From the NCBI RefSeq assembly GCF_020037015.1, contig NZ_JAIQDE010000027.1, forward strand, positions 62,001-126,000: a stretch of DNA of 64,000 bases, given 5' to 3'. Shown here one piece after another: positions 45,016-52,227 of this stretch. How positions within the stretch are numbered: position 1 is the stretch's first letter; the number at the start of each line of letters is the position of its first letter. This DNA is from Corallococcus sp. AS-1-6. Its GTDB lineage: Bacteria > Myxococcota > Myxococcia > Myxococcales > Myxococcaceae. Both the position numbers and the translations under genes were made by a program. Below the pieces are notes generated by a model, which did no database searches, had not been told where the DNA came from, and worked only from the letters and a program-made list of their open reading frames with translations.

Positions 45016-45039
45016 TGCGACTCGAACACGGGGCGTTAG

Positions 45040-45552
45040 CGCCGGGATGCCGTCGAATACTGCGTCTCCATCTACAAGACGCCGCAAGACTGGCGTGTCT
45101 CCTGGCCCATCCGGAGCTTCGTGGGAGAGGAGTCCGGTTGCCGGCCTGCCTATGGCGGCGTGGATGACGAGGAGTTCGGATCCGATGTGCCCATCTTCGG
45201 GTTCGCTCACAACCATCCCTGCGGAACCCCTGTCAGCAGCCGCGACCTGAAGGTCTTTCCCGCGATGAGGATGGAGCAGGGCGGATGGGTGGTCGTGACC
45301 TATGGCGCGACCCCCAGCGGGAAGCTGATCAGGGACTCGCGTGGTGAGTTGGTTCCGGCCTGGGGATGGCTTGCCACAGGGCATCGGGACTCACCCCGCT
45401 TCTACAAGTGGAATCAGGCCGGCTGGATGTACCGGTGGCATGAGCAACGCAGGGACTGGGAACGGGTATCGACCTGCCAGCCCGGGACGCCTCCTGGCCC
45501 TCTCAGCCCTCGTGGAGGTCCTCCGGAATGCATCCCCGCGTTGGAGTGGTAG
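45040..45552 (+). pseudogene. 5'-truncated gene for a JAB/MPN-like metalloprotease-fold protein
   Basis: An open frame runs from just after a TAG at 45037 to 45552. It encodes EYCVSIYKTPQDWRVSWPIRS, then GEESGCRPAYGG, then FGFAHNHPCGTPVSSRDLKVF. HNH...S..D resembles the JAMM zinc site (HxHP...SxxD), one residue shorter than the RadC form. No ATG in frame lies before this domain; the first possible start is GTG 45121, inside it. So the N-terminus, probably with an export signal, appears lost next to the repeat. If GTG 45121 is used the product is 143 residues. Confidence 0.6.
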
Positions 45553-45583
45553 AAGGTTCACGGCTCCACTCGAGGAGACGCCC

Positions 45584-46048
45584 ATGCTGAGACCCCACGC
45601 CCTGCTTCTCCTCGTGTCGCTTCTCCAGGACGGAGGAACGGAGCCGGCCCGGTCAGCGCATTCCATCGTGAAGAACCCCGCGTTTCCCGCTGCCTCCGCA
45701 GGCTCGGATGCGGGAGTGCGCGCGCCCATTGTCGCGGAAGGCATCCAGTGGCCTGACGACCTTCAGCCCCTGGCGACCCTGGACGGGCCCGCGGTCCTGG
45801 CCGCGCACGCAGCATTGCAGCGGAGGCTCTCCCGCTATCCCAAGGAGTACGCCAGGAGTTGCGCCTTCTCGGCGAAGGGAATGGAGGTCATCGTGGGTGA
45901 GGAGCGGGGGATGTACTTCGTCCGCATCAACCCTCGACCTGACAGGTGCGGATGGGCACCCGGCACCGTGCTCGCGTTCGACGAATTCGAGCTGTACGCC
46001 GTCTCACCCGAGGGAAAGGTGTTGGCGCGGTATCCGTACGTGCCCTGA
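45584..46048 (+). CDS. Small secreted protein of unknown function, partner of the JAB-like gene
   Basis: 154 residues with a signal-like start (MLRPHALLLLVSLLQDGG) and GAGGAG six bases before ATG 45584. The mature part has LQPLATLDGPAVLAAHAALQRRL, CAFSAKGMEVIVGEERGMYFVRIN and a C-terminal FELYAVSPEGKVLARYPYVP. I do not recognise the family. It lies 31 bases after the JAB-like frame, inside the repeat-flanked segment. Small exported proteins paired with toxin-like genes are often immunity proteins, but that is inference here. Confidence 0.7.
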   Translation: MLRPHALLLLVSLLQDGGTEPARSAHSIVKNPAFPAASAGSDAGVRAPIVAEGIQWPDDLQPLATLDGPAVLAAHAALQRRLSRYPKEYARSCAFSAKGMEVIVGEERGMYFVRINPRPDRCGWAPGTVLAFDEFELYAVSPEGKVLARYPYVP

Positions 46049-46058
46049 GCGAACGGTG

Positions 46059-46120
46059 CGTCCTCAGAACTGCAGGTACACGTACGGCCGGGTCTCCAGC
46101 GTGGACAGTTGGCGGATGCC
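46059..46120. repeat. Direct repeat, copy 2: genuine 3' end of the MBOAT gene
   Basis: This copy covers the last 19 codons and stop of the intact MBOAT gene plus five bases beyond. It differs from copy 1 at two positions (GT for AC in the GGACAxxTGG stretch). Distance between copies is 1105 bp. Confidence 0.9.
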
Positions 46121-47536
46121 CAGGCCCAGGAGCACCAGCACCACCGCTCTCGCGGGCGCGGGCAGCTTGAGGAAGACGAGCGCCGCCGTGTCGTAGAGCT
46201 TCATGGGCAGCGTGTGCGCAATCACGGCGATGGCCAGCATGCTCCACACCAGCGGGCCCACGTTCGCCAGGCCTGGGATTCCCGCCAGCATCCGCGCGTA
46301 GAACTCACCCGCGTGCGCCATGTCCGGCGCCCGGAACACCACTCGCGTCAACACCACCAGTGTGAACGTGGCCAACATCCCGGCCGCCACGCGCACCGGG
46401 CCCGGCTCCTGCTGCTTGCCCTTGAACCACCACCAGCACCGCACCCCGCACAACGCCACGCCGTGCACCGCGCCCCAGACCGCGAAGCGCCAGTCCGCCC
46501 CGTGCCACAGGCCTCCCAGCACCATCACCATCATCAGGTTGAAGCACACCCTCGGCTTCGACCGCCGGTTGCCGCCCAGCGGGATGTACAGGTAGTCCCG
46601 CAGCCATGACGACAGGCTCATGTGCCAGCGGTTCCAGAACTCGAACAGGTTCTTCGCCAGGTACGGCCGCGCGAAGTTCTCCGGGAACTTGAACCCGAAC
46701 AGCGACGCCACCCCGATCGCGATGTCCGAGTACCCCGAGAAGTCGTAGTACAGCTCCAACGTGTACGCGACCGCCGCCACCGCGCACTCCGCCGACGAGT
46801 ACGCGTGCGGACTGCCGAACACCGGATCCACGATGCCGCTGCCCAGCACGTCCGCGATGACCAGCTTCTTCACCAGCCCCACGGCGATGCGGAACAACGC
46901 CTTGTTCCCGTCGTCCGACGACAGCGTGGGCACCTCCCGGAAGTGCGCCATCAGCTCCGACGCGCGGACAATCGGGCCGCTCAACACGCGCGGGAAGAAC
47001 AACATGTAGAGCAGGTGCTCCACGAACGAGTGCTCGGAGCTCGCCTTCCCCTTGTACACGTCCACCGTGTAGCTGATGGACTGGAACACGAAGAACGACA
47101 GGCCCACCGGCAACAGGAGATGGAACGGCTCCGGCCGCACCTCCACGCCCCACGGCCCCAACAGCGACGCCACCGTCCTGCGCAGCAGCTCCAGGTACTT
47201 GAAGCCCGCCAGCAGCCCCAGGTTGGAGACGATGGACAGCACCACCAGCGCCTTGCGCAGCCCCGGCCGCTCCGTGGCCCCCATCCCCTTCACCAGCAGG
47301 TGGTCCACCGTCACCCCCGCGATGAAGATGAACAGCGGCACCAGCTTCACGACCAGCTCGCCGGGCGGCATCCCGCCCACGAACGCCGTCAGCGGCACCT
47401 GGAGGAACGACACGTAGACCAGCAGGCTGGCCGCCAGCAGCAACAGCATCCGCGGCCAGTAGTGCCGGTGCACCGCCCAGTAGAGCGCGAACACCGCGAT
47501 GACGAAGACGACGTACTGGAGGCTGTGGGACAGCAC
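46064..47536 (-). CDS. MBOAT family O-acyltransferase (AlgI/PatA-like)
   Basis: 490 residues from GTG 47536, polytopic. Diagnostic pieces are FFVFQSISYTVDVYKGK, LLYMLFFPRVLSGPIVRA, YDFSGYSDIAIG, FWNRWHMSLSSWLRDYLYIPLGGNR and GLWHGADWRFAVWGAVHG, the last with the conserved active-site His. AlgI-type proteins move acetyl groups across the inner membrane for polysaccharide O-acetylation. Its partner, the tandem SGNH protein, ends three bases upstream, so they form an operon. The 3' end is duplicated at 44954-45015. Confidence 0.93.
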   Translation of the reverse strand: MLSHSLQYVVFVIAVFALYWAVHRHYWPRMLLLLAASLLVYVSFLQVPLTAFVGGMPPGELVVKLVPLFIFIAGVTVDHLLVKGMGATERPGLRKALVVLSIVSNLGLLAGFKYLELLRRTVASLLGPWGVEVRPEPFHLLLPVGLSFFVFQSISYTVDVYKGKASSEHSFVEHLLYMLFFPRVLSGPIVRASELMAHFREVPTLSSDDGNKALFRIAVGLVKKLVIADVLGSGIVDPVFGSPHAYSSAECAVAAVAYTLELYYDFSGYSDIAIGVASLFGFKFPENFARPYLAKNLFEFWNRWHMSLSSWLRDYLYIPLGGNRRSKPRVCFNLMMVMVLGGLWHGADWRFAVWGAVHGVALCGVRCWWWFKGKQQEPGPVRVAAGMLATFTLVVLTRVVFRAPDMAHAGEFYARMLAGIPGLANVGPLVWSMLAIAVIAHTLPMKLYDTAALVFLKLPAPARAVVLVLLGLGIRQLSTLETRPYVYLQF

Positions 47537-47539
47537 GGC

Positions 47540-50287
47540 TCAGGGCGCTCCCGCGGCGGAGGCCGTCGGCTCGCCGCCCTTCTTCGTGGACTCGTACGCC
47601 GCCATCAGGTCCTTCACGAACGCGTTCGCCAGCACCGCGTACCCCTGCGGCGTCAGGTGCACCCCGTCCGCGTGGCCCAGCGGCTCCGGCTGGCGCTGCC
47701 AGCGCTGCATGGAACGCTCACCGCCCATCGCCGCGCGCGCGGACCAGTACGCACACCCGGCGTCCTTCGCCACCAGCGGCAGCGTGTTCAGCACCTTCGA
47801 AAGCGACGGCGCCTCATCCCACCGGCCGTTCGCGTCCTGCTGGAGCCGGTCCGTGGGCCCGATGAGCAGGCACTCCGCCCCCGTCGCCTTGCGCATCCGC
47901 GCAATCAACGCCGCGTAGTCCTGGCGCAGCCCGTTCGCGTCCAACCCCGGCAGCTCCGCCTCGTTGGTGCCGTACCAGAACACCAGCAGGTCCGGACGGC
48001 GCGCGGTCAACTGCGCGTCCATCGCCGACGCATCCATGTCCCGCGCCGTGAACGCCGTGGCCCCGGGCAACCCCAGCGCGTCGTACACCAGCCCCGGCGT
48101 GTCGTATTCCAGTGACGCGCCCAGCACCGTCGCGCTCCCGCCCCCCTCCGGCACCTTCACCTGGACCGAGTGCGCCACCCCCGTCACCGGGAACGAGCGG
48201 ATGCGCACCGTGGGCTGCGTCAGCGGCTCCGGCGGTGGCGCCTCCGGCGGAAGCTCCTCGCCGTCCACCGTGATTTCAGGCGCCGCGGCCCCCGGCGCGT
48301 CCAGCGCGTACAGGTCCAGCCGGCCCTGGCGGTTCTTGTCCTCCGCGCAGCCTTCACAGAAGGAGATGCCCAGGCTCGCGCCGGGCGCGCCCACCGCGCG
48401 GATGCCGGTGAGCCCCCAGATGCTTCCGGAGGCGCCTCCGGGCGTGCTCTTCGCGTCCTCCACCGTCCACGGGCCGTCCAGCGTGCGCGTCACGCGCGCC
48501 GCCTCCAGCCGGGACGACGGCTTGCCCGCCGCGATGAAGCCCCGGCCCGCGTCACCGAAGCGCTTCGTCAGCGCGTCGCGGACCTTGTCGGAGAAGTAAT
48601 GCGCCGCCGTGTGCGACGCGCCGAGTTGCGCGATGCCCACGCGCAGCTTCGCGCCGGACTCGCGGCGGGCCAGCGACTCGAACGTGCGGCGCAGCGCCGG
48701 GGTCGCGTCCCGCAGGCCGGTCATGTCCGTGCCGGGCACGCGCGGCGGATGCGTGCGCGCGAAGGCCCGCTGCAGCGCCAGGTCGAACAGGTGGCCCAGC
48801 AGGTTGGAGCCGCGCACGCGCGGGTGCACCAGGTCCTCCAGCATCAGGCCGGACTCCAGCCACTTGAGCGCGGAGCCCTCGCCGCCCATCGCCGCCAGCG
48901 TGTCGTAGAAGGCGCAGCCTCCCGCGCGCGCCTCCTCGCGGAACACCTCCGCCACCTCCGCCGAGTGCCGGCGGGTGATCAGCTCGCCGCTCAGCGTGCG
49001 CACGCCCGCGTCGATGGGCGACATCACCAGGCACGCCGCGTCCGGCACCGCCGAGCGCACGCGCGACACCAGCTCCTTCATCTGCGTGCGGACCTCGTCC
49101 AGCGTGGTGCGCTCGCGCGAGAGGAAGAACGCCTCGTTGCCGCCCACCATCAGCACCACCAGCGACGGCTTGCGGTGCTTGAGCTGCGCACGGAACGCCT
49201 GGGGCTGCGCGCGCAGGTACACCTCCGCCATGCCGCCCAGCAGGCCCACCGTGTCGTAGACGACGCCCGGCGTGCCCGACTCCACCGACACACCGTGCAG
49301 CTCCGTCTTGCCGCTGGCGGTGAGCGTCAGCGTCTTCGCGCCCTCGGGAATCCGGAGCCGCGCGAAGGCGGCCTCCGCCCTGGGCCCGAACGCGCGCGTC
49401 TGGATGCGCTGCGTGTTCTTTCCGTCCACCGCCACCTGCACGGCGCCGTTGGCGGGCTGGGCCAGGAAGAACAGCTCCGCCTCGCGCGCGCCCTCCACCG
49501 AGTAGCGGGTGGCCTGCGCGGGGCCGCTCGTGGAGAAGGCCACGCCCGTCCAGCCCACGCGGTCCCTGGGCCAGTGCGTGTCCACCAGCCGCTCCATCTT
49601 CCAGCCGTCAGTGCTCGCGGTGCCCGCGCGCGTGGCGCGGCCGGCGCTCGCCAGCCGGTGGATGTAGAGGAAGCCCGGGCCGCCCGAACCGAAGCGCTCC
49701 TGGAGCCGGTCGCGCACCACGTCCGTGATGTAGTCGGAGGCGATCAGCGAATCGCCCAGGTGCACCACCCGCACCGGCGTGCGCCGCGTGTCCGCGCGCA
49801 AATCTCCCAGCGCCTTCATGAACGGCGCCAGGCCGTCCTCTTCACAGGTCCCGTCCGCGCGCGTCTTGCGGCAGTTGAGCTCGATGTCCACGTGCTTCGC
49901 GCCCATCCGCTCGCGCAGCGCCTCCAGCTCCCGCGCGGTCGCCAGCGTGGGGGCGCTCAGCTCCTCCAGGCCGATGCCGGGCACGGCCGGGGCTTCCCCC
50001 ACCTGCGGGCCCGCCCGCGGATCCGTGTCGTTGGCGGCGGTGTCCGCCTCCGCGACCGCGGCCGGCGGGGCGTCCGGGACCATCGTGTCCGAGGGCGGGC
50101 GCGGGGCCTTCACGCCGCGCAGGGACGCGGGCAGCGCGATCGCCGCCAGCTTGGGCCCGAGCGAACCTTCCTGACGGAGGCTGGGGAGGGGGCGGTACTT
50201 CTCCGGCAATGGCGCCAGGGACAACCCCACCGCCAGCAGCACGGTGAAGGCCAGCGTCCATCCGGTGGATGTGGGCTTGAGGCTCAA
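47540..50287 (-). CDS. Membrane-anchored protein with two SGNH/GDSL hydrolase domains
   Basis: About 915 residues. An N-terminal signal anchor (GWTLAFTVLLAVGLSLAPLP) is followed by two SGNH units. The first has VVHLGDSLIASDYI, VVLMVGGNEAFF and DLVHPRV. The second has IAQLGASHTAAHYF, LLVFWYGTNEAEL and DGVHLTPQGY; Ser is kept but GDS is GAS. Such proteins complete O-acetylation with an MBOAT partner, or remove acetyl groups, in the periplasm. No ATG or GTG precedes the anchor in frame; TTG 50287 is the best guess. Confidence 0.8.
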   Translation of the reverse strand: MSLKPTSTGWTLAFTVLLAVGLSLAPLPEKYRPLPSLRQEGSLGPKLAAIALPASLRGVKAPRPPSDTMVPDAPPAAVAEADTAANDTDPRAGPQVGEAPAVPGIGLEELSAPTLATARELEALRERMGAKHVDIELNCRKTRADGTCEEDGLAPFMKALGDLRADTRRTPVRVVHLGDSLIASDYITDVVRDRLQERFGSGGPGFLYIHRLASAGRATRAGTASTDGWKMERLVDTHWPRDRVGWTGVAFSTSGPAQATRYSVEGAREAELFFLAQPANGAVQVAVDGKNTQRIQTRAFGPRAEAAFARLRIPEGAKTLTLTASGKTELHGVSVESGTPGVVYDTVGLLGGMAEVYLRAQPQAFRAQLKHRKPSLVVLMVGGNEAFFLSRERTTLDEVRTQMKELVSRVRSAVPDAACLVMSPIDAGVRTLSGELITRRHSAEVAEVFREEARAGGCAFYDTLAAMGGEGSALKWLESGLMLEDLVHPRVRGSNLLGHLFDLALQRAFARTHPPRVPGTDMTGLRDATPALRRTFESLARRESGAKLRVGIAQLGASHTAAHYFSDKVRDALTKRFGDAGRGFIAAGKPSSRLEAARVTRTLDGPWTVEDAKSTPGGASGSIWGLTGIRAVGAPGASLGISFCEGCAEDKNRQGRLDLYALDAPGAAAPEITVDGEELPPEAPPPEPLTQPTVRIRSFPVTGVAHSVQVKVPEGGGSATVLGASLEYDTPGLVYDALGLPGATAFTARDMDASAMDAQLTARRPDLLVFWYGTNEAELPGLDANGLRQDYAALIARMRKATGAECLLIGPTDRLQQDANGRWDEAPSLSKVLNTLPLVAKDAGCAYWSARAAMGGERSMQRWQRQPEPLGHADGVHLTPQGYAVLANAFVKDLMAAYESTKKGGEPTASAAGAP

Positions 50288-50415
50288 CGCCGGGGCATGA
50301 GACTGGCTTTTCGGGGGCGGGTCAAAACTCTGCCCACATTGTCGCGCCCCATCCCTCGGAGGGCAGGCGGCCGGGCCCCCTTCACATCGTCGGGCCAGAT
50401 GGGAGACGGTGGGGC

Positions 50416-50850
50416 ATGGGACAGAGCTCAGACTCCTCGAAGACGCCGACCGTGGTGCTGACGAATCCGAAGGGGTTGTTCGACCCGGCGCCCTATGGCT
50501 TCTCACACGTGGCGCAGGTCGCGCCCGGCACCCGGCTGATCTTCCTGGCGGGGCAGGGGGGAGAGCGTGAGACGGGCGCGCTCGAGCCCGACTTCCGCCT
50601 CCAGGTGCGGCAGGCGTTCAGGAACATCCGGACGGCGCTCGAGTCCGTGGGAGCGGGCGTCGGTGACGTCGCCAAGCTCACGATGCTCGTGGTGGACCAC
50701 ACGGAGGAGAAGCTGCGCATCATCGGCCCTGAACTGGACGCGGCCTGGAACGGCCGCATGAAGCCGACCTGCACGCTGATTCCCGTCCCCCGGCTGGCAC
50801 TGGACGGGATGCTCTTCGAGGTGGAGGCCATCGCGGTCCTGCCAGCCTGA
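50416..50850 (+). CDS. RidA/YjgF-like protein
   Basis: 144 residues. LIFLAGQGGERETG, FRLQVRQAFRNIRTALESVGAGVGDVAKLTMLV and the C-terminal PTCTLIPVPRLALDGMLFEVEAIAVL match the Rid family fold. The Arg in PVPRLA corresponds to the catalytic Arg of enamine/imine deaminases. Rid proteins hydrolyse reactive enamines; some subfamilies have other roles. It is transcribed away from the SGNH gene. Confidence 0.9.
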   Translation: MGQSSDSSKTPTVVLTNPKGLFDPAPYGFSHVAQVAPGTRLIFLAGQGGERETGALEPDFRLQVRQAFRNIRTALESVGAGVGDVAKLTMLVVDHTEEKLRIIGPELDAAWNGRMKPTCTLIPVPRLALDGMLFEVEAIAVLPA

Positions 50851-50951
50851 GCGGCGAGCAGCCCCCTTCCTCCGCTGGCGCGAAGCGCTATGGTGCGCCG
50901 CCGTGCGCGCCGGGCCGGGCCCGACGTGCCCCTAGGAGCTCGCACCCGCAT

Positions 50952-52013
50952 ATGGCCCTCTATCCCGTCATCATGGCCGGAGGCTCCGGCACCCGCTTCT
51001 GGCCGCTGTCCCGCCAGGCCCGTCCGAAGCAGTTCCTCCCGCTGGCCTCCAAGCAGCCGCTGCTCACCGACACCGCCCAGCGCCTCAAGGGCCTGGCGCC
51101 GGTGAAGAACACCTTCATCGTGTGCGGCCCCGTGCACGCGAAGACGGCCGCGAAGCTGGTGAAGGGGCTGCCCAAGGGCAACCTCCTGGTGGAGCCCGTG
51201 GCGCGCAACACCGCGCCCGCCATCGCGCTCGCCGCGCTCCAGGTGGCCGCGCGCGACCCCCAGGGCGTGCTCGCGGTGCTGCCGTCGGATCACCACGTCG
51301 CGGACGTGAAGGGCTTCCAGCGCACGCTCGCGGAGGCCGCGCGCATCGCGGAGGGCGGCCACATCGTCACGCTGGGCATCAAGCCCGCGCGCCCGGAGAC
51401 GGGCTACGGCTACATCCAGGTCGGTGACGCGCTGGAGGGCGGCGGCCGCCGCGTGAAGGCGTTCAAGGAGAAGCCCGACCTCAAGACGGCGCAGGAGTAC
51501 CTGGCCGGCGGCGACTACCTGTGGAACGGCGGCATCTTCGTCTTCCGCGCGGACGTGATGCTGGCGGCCTTCCAGAAGCACATGCCGGAGATGCAGAAGG
51601 GCCTGGACGCGCTCCAGAAGGCCGCGGGCAAGCGCACCTTCCCGGCCGTGCTCAAGCGCGTGTTCCCCAAGCTGCCCTCCATCTCCATCGACTACGGCGT
51701 GATGGAGAAGGCGGAGAACATCGCGGTGCTGGACGGCGACTTCGGCTGGTCCGACGTGGGCTCCTTCGCCGCCATCCCCGAAGTGCGCCCCGCGGACGCG
51801 CAGGGCAACGTCGTCTCCGGCGACGCGGTGCTGGTGGACTGCACCAACTGCGTGGTGCTGTCCGACAAGCGCACGCTGTCCGTCGTGGGCATGCACGACG
51901 TGGTGGTGGTGGACTCCGGTGACGCCGTGCTCGTGGTCCCCAAGGACCGGAGCCAGGACGTCCGCAAGGTCGTCGAGGCCCTCAAGGCGAAGAAGCGCAC
52001 CCGCCTGCTGTAG
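50952..52013 (+). CDS. manC: Mannose-1-phosphate guanylyltransferase
   Basis: 353 residues. The nucleotidyltransferase signature is MAGGSGTRFWPLSRQARPKQFLPL at 8-31. LVEPVARNTAPAIALAAL, VLPSDHHVAD, FKEKPD and WNGGIFVFRADVM complete the GMP core, and a short beta-helix tail follows. There is no C-terminal phosphomannose isomerase domain, so it is the single-function form. It makes GDP-mannose for surface polysaccharides, with the phosphomannomutase encoded 2.8 kb downstream. A terminator follows. Confidence 0.95.
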   Translation: MALYPVIMAGGSGTRFWPLSRQARPKQFLPLASKQPLLTDTAQRLKGLAPVKNTFIVCGPVHAKTAAKLVKGLPKGNLLVEPVARNTAPAIALAALQVAARDPQGVLAVLPSDHHVADVKGFQRTLAEAARIAEGGHIVTLGIKPARPETGYGYIQVGDALEGGGRRVKAFKEKPDLKTAQEYLAGGDYLWNGGIFVFRADVMLAAFQKHMPEMQKGLDALQKAAGKRTFPAVLKRVFPKLPSISIDYGVMEKAENIAVLDGDFGWSDVGSFAAIPEVRPADAQGNVVSGDAVLVDCTNCVVLSDKRTLSVVGMHDVVVVDSGDAVLVVPKDRSQDVRKVVEALKAKKRTRLL

Positions 52014-52017
52014 GCCT

Positions 52018-52040
52018 GGAGGCGACTCCGCCTCCTGTTT
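52018..52040 (+). terminator. Terminator hairpin after manC
   Basis: Seven-base perfect stem GGAGGCG/CGCCTCC with loop ACTC, followed by TGTTT, beginning five bases after the stop. Confidence 0.65.
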
Positions 52041-52065
52041 CACTCCACACGTTTCTTCCCGGGGG

Positions 52066-52092
52066 GCCCTGTCGTTTCTACAGGGCGCCCTG
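52066..52092. repeat. Hairpin overlapping a 12-bp palindrome in the leader of the kinase-like gene
   Basis: GCCCTGT (52066-52072) pairs with ACAGGGC (52080-52086). The right arm overlaps the perfect palindrome CAGGGCGCCCTG at 52081-52092. The two structures are mutually exclusive. They lie about 140 bases before the start at 52228. Confidence 0.5.
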
Positions 52093-52227
52093 GTTCGTTT
52101 TGCGGGGTTTGCTGGCACTCGCGGGTGTTGGAGTGTCGCCGCGCGGACGAAAGCGGGCCCCGCGCACGAGGCGCGCGGGTTGCAAGTCCATGCCGGGTCC
52201 GCCCCATTTCCGGGGCGACAGGCGGGG

